Assembly (NCBI GenBank): GCA_001566295.1
Contig: KQ964247.1
Span: forward strand, 3,100,001-3,164,000
Direction: 5' to 3'
Origin: Microdochium bolleyi
Lineage: Eukaryota > Ascomycota > Sordariomycetes > Xylariales > Microdochiaceae
DNA: 64,000 bases
Made by a program: the position numbers and the translations under genes. Within the stretch, counting starts at the first letter, position 1. Every line of letters begins with the position of its first letter. Shown one piece after another: positions 11,758 to 21,400 of the stretch. Below the pieces are notes generated by a model. The model saw only the letters and a list, made by a program, of their open reading frames with translations. It was not told the DNA's origin and ran no database searches.

Positions 11758-12645
11758 TTAGTACGGAGGGTTGGGACCCATGTTATAGTCGTCAGGGCCC
11801 GGGCCAGGCCGAGGGGGCATGGAGCCCGGGCGGCCCTCGCCGTAGTGCTTCTTGCGCAGCGCCGCGAGGCGCTTCTTCTTGGTGACTGTGTTGATGTACG
11901 TGCCGATGACGAACGAGATAACATTAAAGAAGGGCACCCAGGTGGCCTCCGGAAGGAACTTCTGGGCAAAGGCCAGGCAAATGGGCGAGGTGATCCATGA
12001 GACCTTCATGACCTTCCAGAAACCAACCCGCACTGTGGCACGAACCTGGTGGTAGGTTCTGGCACCTGCGATCAGCGCCATAGCCGTCAGATAGACAGTA
12101 TTCTGGACGGGAGCAATCTAAATCAGGAAGCCCAGTCAGCAAGTGTGCTTAAGAGCTGAAGACACCATAACGAATGGGTTAGTACTTACCAAGAGGTTGC
12201 TGACCAGGATCTGCAGAATCTTGGCCTTGAGGGAAGTGCGCCCACGGAATGCCTTCTGTAAGCACCAGATGGCAAAGTGGCCGAGGGGAGCGCTGACGAG
12301 GGCGCCGTAGGCCGCCATCTTAGGAACCCTGGAGGTGAAGTAGTGGCCGTGCTTGTTGCGATCCTTGGCAAGCCACGAAGCAAGGAACTCCTGAAGACCA
12401 GACAGCGTGCCGGCCGTGAGCATCTTCATCCGCAGCGGGTTCTTCTCGAGCTCGGAAATGTACCACATGAGGTAGCCCTTGGTGCCTGCATTGGCCTTGC
12501 CTCCCGTGATAGCGGTACCGATGGCAGCAGCGATAGGGTGCTTGCCGCTGGTACCAGGGATGGTGCCATCCTTGGCAGCTTCGGCGGCAGCCTCGGTTGC
12601 CGCCTTGGTGACAGTGTCGCGCTCGATCTTGATGGTCGACGACAT
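11758..12645 (-). CDS. Mpv17/PMP22-family integral membrane protein
   Basis: Two exons, 12645-12190 and 12117-11758, with intron 12118-12189 (GTAAGT donor, TTTAG acceptor), give 271 aa. The ATG at 12645 follows an in-frame GTG region and is the first ATG. Family hallmarks are the N-proximal YLMWYISELEKNPLRMKM segment, then RVPKMAAYGALVSAPLGHF. After the splice comes NTVYLTAMALIAG, and a final WVPFFNVISFVIGTYINT segment is followed by a basic TKKKRLAALRKKH stop-transfer tail. Four hydrophobic segments are expected. The C terminus is Pro/Gly-rich (PPRPGPGPDD). Members sit in the mitochondrial inner membrane (yeast Sym1) or the peroxisomal membrane (PMP22; Neurospora WSC, needed for Woronin bodies). 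The motif set and basic tail look more like the peroxisomal branch, but I cannot decide from sequence alone. Confidence 0.92.
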
Positions 12646-13786
12646 GGTGGCGACAGAAGACACAGCGCGGATAAAAGGGGTGATTGTCGCGGGACTGGGT
12701 CAAAGGGAGGCAGTCAGTGGACCGTGCGAGACAGCGAGTGAGGGTCGCGCTGCGGAGAGCGACGAGATGGGTGGTGATGGAAGGCAGCGGGCGCGCGAGG
12801 TGGTGAGGTTGGGGACGTGGCAGGCGTTGGCCAATTGTTTTTGTTTACGACGGTGGAGCCGAGGCAGTTGTTGATCTGGCCGGGCAGCTCCGACGGGCAA
12901 CGCTGACGGCGTGTAGAGCAGAAGGACCCGAGGCTGACGGATCGCGACGCGCAAGGGCAGCAATGGTGGGCGGGCGAAGGATCGACTCACCTTGAGGACG
13001 ACGGGTGCGCAGTTGGGACAGGATTGACGCGACAGTGCAGAAAGAGGGGATCGCGGAAGGGGAGGCGAGCGGGTGCTGGGGGTTTTGGGAGAGCAGGAGC
13101 GAGGGCGTGGAAGAGGTTAGCCACTGGGAGCGGGCTGGGAAGCGACCACCCCGGCCAGGCGTGTTGGGCTAGCAACCAGGCCACTTGAGCTTGAGCCCCT
13201 TGGGGCTGGTCTGCCTGCATCAGACCCAGAGCGCGTCACTCTCACGTCGTCCAGCCCCAGCTTTCCGGGGTCCAGCTCGCGCTCGGCGGACTGTGGGCAT
13301 GCGGAGTCTGCGGCCAACGCAGGTCTTGATGCTACACTGATCCGTCCAGATGTCACGACAACTACACCGCCGAGGTGAGTATCCCTCGGCCCGCGTCGAG
13401 ACCTGAAAAAGTTCCGCGCTCCCGCATTCCTGTCGACCGCCCATTCCCTGGAGAGCAAAGAGCTCCTTTGTACACGATCTGTTCGAGACATGCGACATGT
13501 TGGAACTCGACAGCAACACCAAGACCCCAGGCATGTGTTTAGAGGCATGCTCAGAATGAAGCAGTTCTTTCTGACATGTGACAAGCTTCATCTGATCAAA
13601 CATGCCATATCGTTCAAATAGTTTTCCGTCCGCAGGACGCGGTTGGGTTGCCAGACGCATTACATCGTTGCGCCATGTGTACCCGAATAAGGCTCTGCCC
13701 ACTGGCTGTGTTCTGCCCCGTATCACCGCCCGGCCTCACTCCGAGCTCTCCGGAATCCGAAGTGGTGACTCTGAACCCAGCCAATC
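12646..13786. other. Divergent promoter region
   Basis: Lies between the 5' ends of the Mpv17-family gene (-) and ISA2 (+), so it should hold both promoters and leaders. No open frame in it has a recognisable motif. GA- and CT-rich stretches dominate 12700-13150. Confidence 0.55.
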
Positions 13787-14752
13787 ATGTCAAAGCATCA
13801 TTGTCCCGCGCACTCCAGCTTGACAAATTCATTGCGCATCTCAAAGCTGCCCAAAGTGCCGACGGCGACGGTCTTGTCAGCATCATCGTACCCTTTCGTC
13901 AGCCCGCCCATCATGGCCTCGAAACGAAGCTGCATGTCGGCCATGTCAGCCGCAAGACTGTTCGTTCAGCTCTCCAATCGACCGTGCCCATCGACGCACA
14001 CCCTCCTCGATGTGCTCGCACCGGCGCAAGCTCGAGCCATGCACCTTGCTGCACCGCGACTGCTGCCCGGCCAAGCTTCGCGGTCCCCAGTTACTAGCCA
14101 ACCGTACAGCGGACAAGCCGTTGTTGCTGGTCACCAGAGTCTGTTGACCTCCGCACGCCTTTTCTCGTCCACGACTCGGCAACAAGCAACGCAAGCAATA
14201 TTCAATGCGCAGGAAGACGATGATGGGAAAGACATGCTGCTAGAGATCACACCTCGCGCGGCAAAGCGACTGCAGCAGATTATGACGAAGGACGGAAATC
14301 CGAATCTCGCTCTTCGGATCCAGGTCGAAAGCGGCGGATGTCATGGTTTCCAGTACATTATGTCTCTCACGACGCTGCCCACCGGCCTGCCCTCAAGCGC
14401 CGCATCCCTCGCTACGGCATTGAAAGAAGGCAAAGCAGCATCGACCAAACCATCAAGCCTCTCGGAGACAATAGAAGAAGTGACGCCATCGACGACGACG
14501 AGCAGCATACCCAGCGCGTCCAGCCTTGGAGAAGATGACACCGTCTTCGCATATGTCCCCGAGGCAGCAGAGCAGCCGGCTGCTCAGCCTTGTATGGCCA
14601 AAATTGTACTGGACAAGCCAAGCTTGGATCTGCTTAAGGGGAGCAAGGTGGACTATACCATGGAGCTCATCGGAAGTCAGTTCAAGATAGTGGACAACCC
14701 ATACGCCACGAGCAGTTGCGGCTGCGGTACAAGTTTCGACATCAAGATGTAG
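13787..14752 (+). CDS. ISA2: Mitochondrial iron-sulfur cluster assembly protein Isa2
   Basis: A-type Fe-S assembly factor that works with Isa1 and Iba57 in the mitochondrial matrix to make 4Fe-4S clusters. Uninterrupted 321 codons from the ATG at 13787. A second ATG at residue 43 (MASKRSCMSAMSAARLF) begins a better mitochondrial presequence and may be the real start. The A-type domain starts at about residue 145 (LLEITPRAAKRLQQIM). The three cluster ligands are Cys185 (GGCHGFQY) and Cys311 and Cys313 (SSCGCGTSFDIK). Between the first and second cysteine are about 125 residues, against 63 in bacterial IscA. The extra part is a Ser/Thr/Ala/Glu-rich low-complexity insert at about residues 200-250. 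GSKVDYTMELIGSQFKI just before the CGC is typical of Isa2 rather than Isa1. A divergent promoter is shared with the Mpv17-family gene. Confidence 0.93.
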   Translation: MSKHHCPAHSSLTNSLRISKLPKVPTATVLSASSYPFVSPPIMASKRSCMSAMSAARLFVQLSNRPCPSTHTLLDVLAPAQARAMHLAAPRLLPGQASRSPVTSQPYSGQAVVAGHQSLLTSARLFSSTTRQQATQAIFNAQEDDDGKDMLLEITPRAAKRLQQIMTKDGNPNLALRIQVESGGCHGFQYIMSLTTLPTGLPSSAASLATALKEGKAASTKPSSLSETIEEVTPSTTTSSIPSASSLGEDDTVFAYVPEAAEQPAAQPCMAKIVLDKPSLDLLKGSKVDYTMELIGSQFKIVDNPYATSSCGCGTSFDIKM

Positions 14753-15310
14753 GCTAGATCAAGCACCGCCGCAACTATACTGCACAAACCTCATTTAAAT
14801 TGATGACTTGAAATCACGAGTGAATGCTCAAATGTGCAAAGACAGTATCACGAAGCAGGAAGGCACAGCAAATTCAAAGTGTTTGATCAACGTGTTTTTC
14901 CATTGATTTCTGAAGTCTGCTGCGACTGTGCTCCCTCCTCTAGAGGAGAAAAACATCATGTAACAAGAGGCGCACAACGTCTATTGCTTAGAAAGACTAA
15001 CGACTATGCATGGCCATCTTGAAGCTGATATCTGTGGAGACCAGGCATGCTCGGTAGGGATGTTGCTCCGCCTTCAAACAGAGAAGAAACGTATGCGGTT
15101 CCCTTCCAGTCAGGCCGTTCTCCGCGTAGTTGTCAACGCCGCAGTAGAGCCAAAAAAAGCCCCAGGTGATTGTGTAAGGGAGAAAACCCCGTGTGATCCT
15201 CCCAAGTCTAGTGGCCAGGAGAGAGTCGATGAGATGTGCCATAAAAGGACAGCCCGGCGACCACCCAGCCAAGAGGCTTGGTGAACTGAACGCTCCATGT
15301 AAGGGGGCGC
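14753..15310. other. Convergent 3' intergenic region of ISA2 and RPS14
   Basis: Both flanking genes end here, so this is expected to be 3' UTR on both strands. I see no gene or structured RNA I can support. Confidence 0.6.
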
Positions 15311-15974
15311 TCAGAGACGACGACCGCGACGACCACCCTTTCTGCGAGTGCTGTCGGAGGGGGTGGGGGTGACGTCCTCAATGCGGCCGATCTTCATGCC
15401 GGAGCGGGCGAGGGCACGGAGGGCAGACTGGGCACCAGGGCCGGGGGTCTTGGTGCCGTTACCACCAGTGGCACGGATCTTGATGTGCAGAGCGTTGATG
15501 CCGAGCTCCTTGCAGCGGGTGGCGACGTCCTGGGCAGCCAACATGGCGGCGTAGGGGGAGGACTCGTCACGGTCAGCCTTGACCTTCATGCCACCAGTGA
15601 CACGGCAGATGGTTTCGCGACCGCTGTACAATAGCCAAGAGGTTAGCACAATCCAGAGCTTGTGTCGTGGGTCATCTCTCTCGACCGTGGAGGAGCTGGC
15701 AGGCAAGAACTACCCCGCGGTCGGGTGCTGAGATCGGATTGTATTGTGATCGACGAACCTGAGATCGGTGACGTGGACGAAGGTGTCGTTGAAGGAGGCG
15801 AAGATACGGGCAACACCGAAGATGAGCTCGCCTGAAGTCAAAATTCCATGTTAGCCATGATTGCCAGACGCGAACGCCGATGACGTTCACAGTTCTTGGA
15901 AACTGACCTTCACGGGCTTGGGGGCCGAGGGAGATGTTCTCCTGAGGAGCGCGGGGGGCCTTCTTGGGAGCCAT
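15311..15974 (-). CDS. RPS14: Cytosolic 40S ribosomal protein uS11 (S14)
   Basis: Component of the 40S platform, which contacts the 3' region of 18S rRNA and is required for late 18S processing. Three exons on the minus strand: 15974-15908, 15831-15759 and 15623-15311. Introns of 76 and 135 bp have GTCAGT and GTTCGT donors and CAG acceptors. Joined in phase they give 150 aa, the usual fungal length. The N terminus is basic (MAPKKAPRAPQENISLGPQ). The body carries GVARIFASFNDTFVHVTDLS, then GRETICRVTGGMKVKADR. It ends in the conserved basic tail TRRKGGRRGRRL, the extension that in yeast carries the emetine/cryptopleurine-resistance positions. The orthologue in Neurospora is crp-2. It is transcribed divergently from RPL7 across a 466-bp promoter, a natural arrangement for co-regulation of two ribosomal proteins. 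Confidence 0.98.
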
Positions 15975-16180
15975 GTTGACAACTATTTCGTGGCTGTTGG
16001 GGTGGACTTCGGGTTGGTTGTTGGTGTGAAGCTGGACCAAACGACGAAAGTCATCTGCAGCGGCAAAAAGCTGGTGGTGAATATCTCGAGGGCCGGGCAC
16101 AAGCTGTAAATCCCAAGAATGGCAGGCGGTCGTAGATGGCAGCCCACTCTCTCTCGAAAAATTCACAGCGGAGTGCCCAA

Positions 16181-16189
16181 AAACCCTAA
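16181..16189. promoter_or_regulatory. Telobox (AAACCCTAA)
   Basis: Exact AAACCCTAA, about 205 bp upstream of the RPS14 ATG and 250 bp upstream of the RPL7 ATG. Tbf1-type Myb proteins bind RCCCTAA sites at ribosomal protein genes in fungi outside the Saccharomyces lineage; plants use a similar box. A role here is inferred. Confidence 0.6.
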
Positions 16190-16342
16190 GCGAGCTGTGG
16201 TGTAGCCAATCATTCCAGAGCACATCTTCTGGTGCACGCACACTGTAGCTCCGCCCGTTGGTGCCCATGCTCCTCCTTATTCGCCCAGCAGCCCCACTCT
16301 GTCCAATTTCTGCAGGGCCCGGCTTTGGCGAAAAGACTTCAA

Positions 16343-16386
16343 TTTTTTTCCCGTGCAGCTTTCCTTCCGACTTCCTTCTCTTGTCC
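16343..16386 (+). promoter_or_regulatory. Pyrimidine-rich leader of RPL7
   Basis: A T run followed by TTCCTTCCGACTTCCTTCTC-type sequence, 55-100 bp before the ATG. CT-rich tracts around transcription starts are common at highly expressed fungal genes. The actual start site cannot be read from sequence. Confidence 0.5.
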
Positions 16387-16440
16387 AGCTCACCAACAAC
16401 ACCAAGCCGACAACCCGCCGTCGCCACACCTACCGACACA

Positions 16441-18015
16441 ATGGCCCCCACGTATGCTTCTCCCTGATTCACTATGCACCGTGCCTGCGCCGGTCGCCGC
16501 GTCGGTGTCGTAGACGTCGCTGTTCGAGTCTTGCCGGATTTGTCCGTGGTTCTCTCGCTACTTGCTCGACACGGATCTCTAGGTTGAGGTAGCAGGCGCC
16601 CTGCAGTAAAATGCAATGGTGTACCGCACCCGACATCCCAGAATCCTTCTAGTCGAGCTCGTTCGATCAGATCTGGAGCTTCTCCCTCTGTCTTTCCTGC
16701 CTCTGAGCTTGCAGACATGAGAGACGATGCCCGGAGCGTTGGGGATGAAGAGTGCGATAGCTTCTTCTCCCTCAAAAGCAGTTGCCGTGTCTCATCATGT
16801 GTCAGTTCAGCAATGTGCTGCCATGACTGAACCTCGACACGAGCATTTCTTCTCGGAGTCTTGTACATCGAGGCGTTGTCGGATGAGGGTCGCGGGGCAG
16901 GCTTCTGCTCCTGAGCATTACTGTGTCCACATCGCGCCTCACCGATTAAAACCATATCTTCGAGTTAGCTACCGCTGAGAATGTCGCACACCGGCAATTC
17001 TCCAACATGCGCTCTACCCACTCACACGTTAAGTGTGTTTGTGGACCATGTACTAATCTAAATGGTGATTGCAGCGTTCCCACCAAGGACCAGGTCCTGG
17101 TCCCCGAGACCCTCTTGAAGAAGCGCAAGTCTCAGGAGAAGGCTCGTGCCGAGAAGGCCACTGAGATCGAGAACAAGAAGAAGGTCAGTATTTCACCTTT
17201 TTCAGTACTCCCCTCCGGCGGCCAACGTGATGCATAAAAACCCTTTGCGACTAGATCGAGATCAATGCTGTTGCAAAATACCATCTTTCGGGTCTGATTG
17301 GCCTACCGACACAACCATTCATTGTTAAATGGCACATTATCCTTCATTACTGTCTCAGTCCAGCCATGCTAACTGTGATACGAAACAGGCCAACAAGGAG
17401 AAGCGTTCCGTCATCTTCAAGCGTGCTGAGAAGTACGTCAAGGAGTACCGTGATGCGGAGCGGGAGCAGATCCGCCTCCACCGCGTCGCCAAGCAGGAGG
17501 GTCACTTCCACGTCCCCGCCGAGGAGAAGCTCATCTTCGTTGTCCGCATCAAGGGTATCAACAAGATTGCCCCCAAGCCCCGCAAGATCCTCCAGCTCCT
17601 TCGTCTGATTCAGATCAACAACGGTGTCTTCGTCCGTGTCACCAAGGCTACCATGGAGATGATCAAGATCGTCGAGCCCTGGGTCGCTTACGGTTACCCC
17701 AACCTCAAGAGCATCAAGGAGCTCGTCTACAAGCGTGGATACGGCAAGGTCAACAAGCAGCGCGTTGCCATCACCGACAACGCTATCATCGAGGAGAACC
17801 TCGGCAAGTACGGCATTGTCTGCGTTGAGGATCTTATCCACGAGATCTACACCGTTGGCCCCAACTTCAAGCAGGCCTCCAACTTCCTGTGGCCCTTCAA
17901 GCTTAGCAACCCCACCGGTGGCTTCCGCACTCGCAAGTTCAAGCACTTCATCGAGGGTGGTGACCTTGGCAACCGCGAGGACAAGATCAACAACCTCATC
18001 CGCCAGATGAACTAG
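16441..18015 (+). CDS. RPL7: Cytosolic 60S ribosomal protein uL30 (L7)
   Basis: Large-subunit protein also needed for early 60S assembly. Three exons: 16441-16451 (only 11 coding bases, Met-Ala-Pro plus two bases of Thr), 17075-17183 and 17389-18015. Joined in phase they give 248 aa. Introns are 623 bp (GTATGC...GCAG) and 205 bp (GTCAGT...ACAG). Exon 2 encodes the basic N-terminal helix (LLKKRKSQEKARAEKA). Exon 3 holds the uL30 fold (EEKLIFVVRIKGINKIAPK, then KILQLLRLIQINNGVFVR) and the eukaryote-specific C terminus (NFLWPFKLSNPTGGF...EGGDLGNREDKIN). Codon choice is strongly C-ending, as expected for high expression. Intron 2 hosts a box C/D snoRNA. A tiny first exon followed by a long first intron is common in fungal ribosomal protein genes. 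Confidence 0.98.
16452..17074 (+). other. Long first intron of RPL7
   Basis: At 623 bp it is roughly ten times longer than most introns in this window. It ends with a good branch-point region (TACTAATC near 17051) and GCAG. It may hold regulatory or RNA sequence, but I could not identify a snoRNA with matched boxes and terminal stem in it. Confidence 0.85.
17220..17303 (+). ncRNA. Box C/D snoRNA in RPL7 intron 2 (predicted LSU rRNA 2'-O-methylation guide)
   Basis: Seen directly: a terminal stem GGCCAA (17220-17225) pairing perfectly with TTGGCC (17298-17303), a C box GTGATGC (17227-17233, consensus RTGATGA with one mismatch) and a D box CTGA (17294-17297). Immediately upstream of the D box, CCATCTTTCGGGT (17281-17293) is complementary to ACCCGAAAGATGG, a segment of large-subunit rRNA that is nearly invariant in eukaryotes. 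By the D-box-plus-five rule C17289 faces the G of CCCGAAAG, which corresponds to yeast 25S Gm805 (target of snR39b). The neighbouring A807 is the target of snR39 and snR59. Known context: in Saccharomyces snR39 and snR59 lie in introns of RPL7A and RPL7B, so the host gene is conserved. No convincing C'/D' pair was seen. It should be released from the debranched intron by exonucleolytic trimming. Confidence 0.87.
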
Positions 18016-18467
18016 ACGTCTCCCTTTAGTTTCGTCCGTGTGGCTGATGGCTAGAGATGGTTCTTTCGTGGTACCTTCATGATGATCTTATGGGGTTCTT
18101 GGGTTCGGGATTTTGCATGGTTGATCGGCGTTTTATTGGCACAAAAAGCTTAAGCATCGGAAATGCTGGCAATGAATTGAGACTCTTTCATGACCAACCG
18201 CCATGACCCCACCATGAATGACAACAAAAGTTCTCTTGCCCCTGTCTCGTCGTCTGTGATTATATGAACACTGTGCCACCGTATGTAATCTCTATGCACG
18301 ACTGTGAGTAATTAGACTACACATTGTTCTGACCAGGCCACTCAGCGTGGGCTCCACCTCTTCTTTCAACTTTCGAGTTATATTTGTTCGCGCTGGAGGA
18401 CAACGCTGAAGTGACGCTTGGAAAATATGTGCAGTGCATGTCCAAACGCAATCGTGTGACATGTCGC
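18016..18467. other. Convergent 3' region of RPL7 and RAD26
   Basis: Expected to contain the 3' UTRs of both genes. ATGATGA near 18081 resembles a C box but has no partner D box or stem. No gene seen. Confidence 0.6.
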
Positions 18468-21400
18468 TCACCGTAGTGCCCAGACTGCCCGCATACTACT
18501 GCCCTTCTTCTCCATCCTAGCTACCGTGTTCAATGCGTTCTTGAACTCGGCAGATTGTTGACTCGTTACGCAATACCGGTTGAAGTGGTCGACGAGTAGC
18601 TTCGTTGGCACCTGCCCACCATGTTGACGTATGAACACGGGGATGGCTTTCTCAAAGTCCTTGCCGTGCATCGCCGCTGGCCGCCCACCATTGCCATTAG
18701 TCGGCGTGCCAGACCTGGAACTTGCTGCGCTGCCGCCAGGCGAACGCATGTTCAAGCCTTGCCGATCGGCTATCCCAGCCAAAATTCCGGCTGAGCTTGG
18801 CCCGCCGCCTCTGCCACCGCGGCGCATACTGGTCGGTCTTCCGGCTTCTCCGACCTCGCCTGTCCACGTGACGGTTCCGATGGGCACACTGCGGGCTTGT
18901 TCGCCAGCTCTTCGCAGGGACGCGGCGGCGGCGGCGGCGACACGATCCGCCTCTCTTTGGAGCATGGCACGGCTCGCTTGAGGTTTCTTCTTGCCATTAA
19001 CAATGTCGTCATGTTCAAGCGCTTGGTGCACACCGGAGCGCGCGAAAAGCCCTTCCATAATGCGAGATTCTTCGGAGGCGGGGGCGTCCTCATCGCCGTC
19101 CCCTTTGAAAGCTTCGAGACTCGCCACACCCTCAATCGTCTGCAGATGCTGTGCATCATCGGTGGAGCTAGGTGTAACGTCGTCGCCTGTTTGCTGCGCT
19201 TCAGCTGCTTCAACGTCCGTAGGTGCGGAAGTCTCGGCCGCCGAAGCTGGTTTGAATTTGACTTCAGCGCCCTCGAACAGCCGTCCAGTCTCGGTTTTTC
19301 CTTCCTCGCTCGAGCCAAGAGTGAACAAGTCGTGCAAGTCATGGAGCTGGAAGGTCGTGCGTTGCTTTGGGTCCTTCAGGACCTTGTTGCTGAGGAACTG
19401 CTTGAAGATCTGCCGATGATAAATCTTCTCTTCGATTGTACCCGCTGTCATTAGTCTGTAAATGGTAACTTCCTTCTTCTGGCCTAGTCTCCATGCCCTC
19501 TCCCGCGCCTGTACATCCGTCGATGGGTTCCAATCGGGATCGAAAATGATGACTCTATTAGCACCGGTAAGGTTGACCCCTAGTCCACCAACCTTTGTGG
19601 TCAGGAGAAACAAGTCTAGTGTAGGGTCTTTGTTGAACCTATCAACCAAGGTCTGCCGGTCTTTGATAGCCGTGCCACCATCCATACGTATGTAGTTGAT
19701 GCCGTCCTGCCGTCTGACAAAGTCCTCTAATATGTTCAGCATCTGTACACCTTGACTGAACAGCAGTGTCTTGTGGCCGAAGCGCTTCCACATCTGTAGT
19801 AGAGCCTTGACCACCTGCATTTTGCCGGACTTGTTGGCTGCACCCCATTTGTAGCCGGGCTTGGTTTTGAGAGCCGGTTCGAGCAGGTCTGGATGGTTGC
19901 AGATCTTTCGTAGTATATCAATGCCATACAGCGACTGCCTCGTCTTACTCAATATCGCACTCATCTCACCAGAGCTCAAAAATAGTTCGTACGCTTCTCG
20001 CTGTGGCCGGGTGAGCTTGCAGAATAGGACTTGTTCGCTCTTCTTCGGCAAATCTGTAGCAACATCCACCTTTAGACGCTGTAGAAGATAAGGGCTGATT
20101 GTATCCTTGAGAGTTTCAGCACACTTCTGCGCTGTCATAATCTGAAGGTTGGTTGCATTTGCATAACCACCGAGCTTGATGGGTATCTCGAACTGGTTCC
20201 GGAAGTCGACAAGCGTACCAAGTCGCATGGGAAAGATGAAATCGAACAAGGACCAGAGCTCCATCAGATTGTTCTGCATAGGGGTCCCCGAAAGAATGAC
20301 CCTGTTGGGAGTTCGCAATTCTTTGCAGTAGATTGTGATTGCCGTGTTGGGGTTGCGAATCTTGTGGCCTTCGTCGAGCACGGCGTATCCCCATTCTACA
20401 GGAATGAGTATCTCGCCATACGTCTGCAGACCTGCATAAGTCGTGACTAGCACATGGCCATGCTTCACTACCCTGTCGACAATCTTCTTCGCGGCCTTGT
20501 TGACAGGCTTGTTTTTGCTTTTCCTGTTCCAAGCCACCTCCTCGTCTTCGAGTCGACCCTCACTACTCTCGCTGAACATGCCACTCCCGGATGAATGCAG
20601 GATTGAGACACGGAGGGGTGGCCACCAGCGGTGGAACTCATTGACCCATTGCCGCAGGACAGTGGCAGGTGCCACCACGATGACGGGCTTGTCAAGAAGC
20701 TGGCTGTAGTGGAGAGCAGTGACAAATGATATCAACTGCACCGTTTTCCCGAGTCCCATCTCGTCGCCGATGATGCCTCCGACTTTCTGCTTGTAAAGCT
20801 CACCAAGCCACTGAACAGCAGTTTTCTGATAGTCGAACAGTGCGGGGTAGACGTCTCCGGGCAATCTGAGGCCATCTTCGAAGTGATGGTCTGGTGTATC
20901 TGGGGAAGGCCTGAACCACTCTGGAGTGTCGTCACCCGCGTCTGCATCGCCGCTGGCTGCAACCTGCCCTGCAGCCTGTGCATGCAGGATCCTCGCTCTC
21001 TTCCGGCGCTCAACCCAATCTGCTAGGCGGTCTTGGTAATTAATTTCGTTTCCGTCATCGATTTGGCTCAAGTCGATCTTTCCATCAGCCGAAGTCTTTG
21101 TTTTTTTGCTCGACTTTCTGTGTGGTCTTTCCGTCATGTCGAATTCATCCTCATCCAGATCGTCGTCGTCAATGAATGCAGCTCCTGGAGAAGCCGTGGC
21201 GGAGATCTGTGGAGTGTATTCGCCTTCCGATTCAGGCGTCTTAGTGGTCCTCTTTCTCTTGCGAGGTCTGAGTGAGAATTCCGCCTCTGCTGCGGCACCA
21301 ATCGAGGGTGCTTCTTCGGCGAAACCAGGAGCTCGGAGGTTCTGATGCGACCGTGGCTCGTATCCGGCCTGTTCCTCAAGTTCCTCGGCCACAGCTTCGT

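Larger units (their letters stand above)
15975..16440. promoter_or_regulatory. Bidirectional ribosomal-protein promoter (RPS14/RPL7)
   Basis: The 466 bp separate the start codons of two divergent ribosomal protein genes. It contains a telobox-type AAACCCTAA (16181-16189), the site class bound by Tbf1-like factors at ribosomal protein promoters in several fungi. A strongly pyrimidine-rich RPL7 leader (16343-16386) precedes the RPL7 start. Factor binding is inferred from these motifs only. Confidence 0.7.

Noticed and set aside
17347..17946. Minus-strand 199-codon frame over RPL7 exon 3
   Set aside because: Shadow of strongly C-ending codon use in a highly expressed gene; Leu/Asp/Val-rich translation without a domain.
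18075..18160. ATGATGA in the RPL7 3' flank as a possible second snoRNA
   Set aside because: No D box at a suitable distance and no flanking stem.
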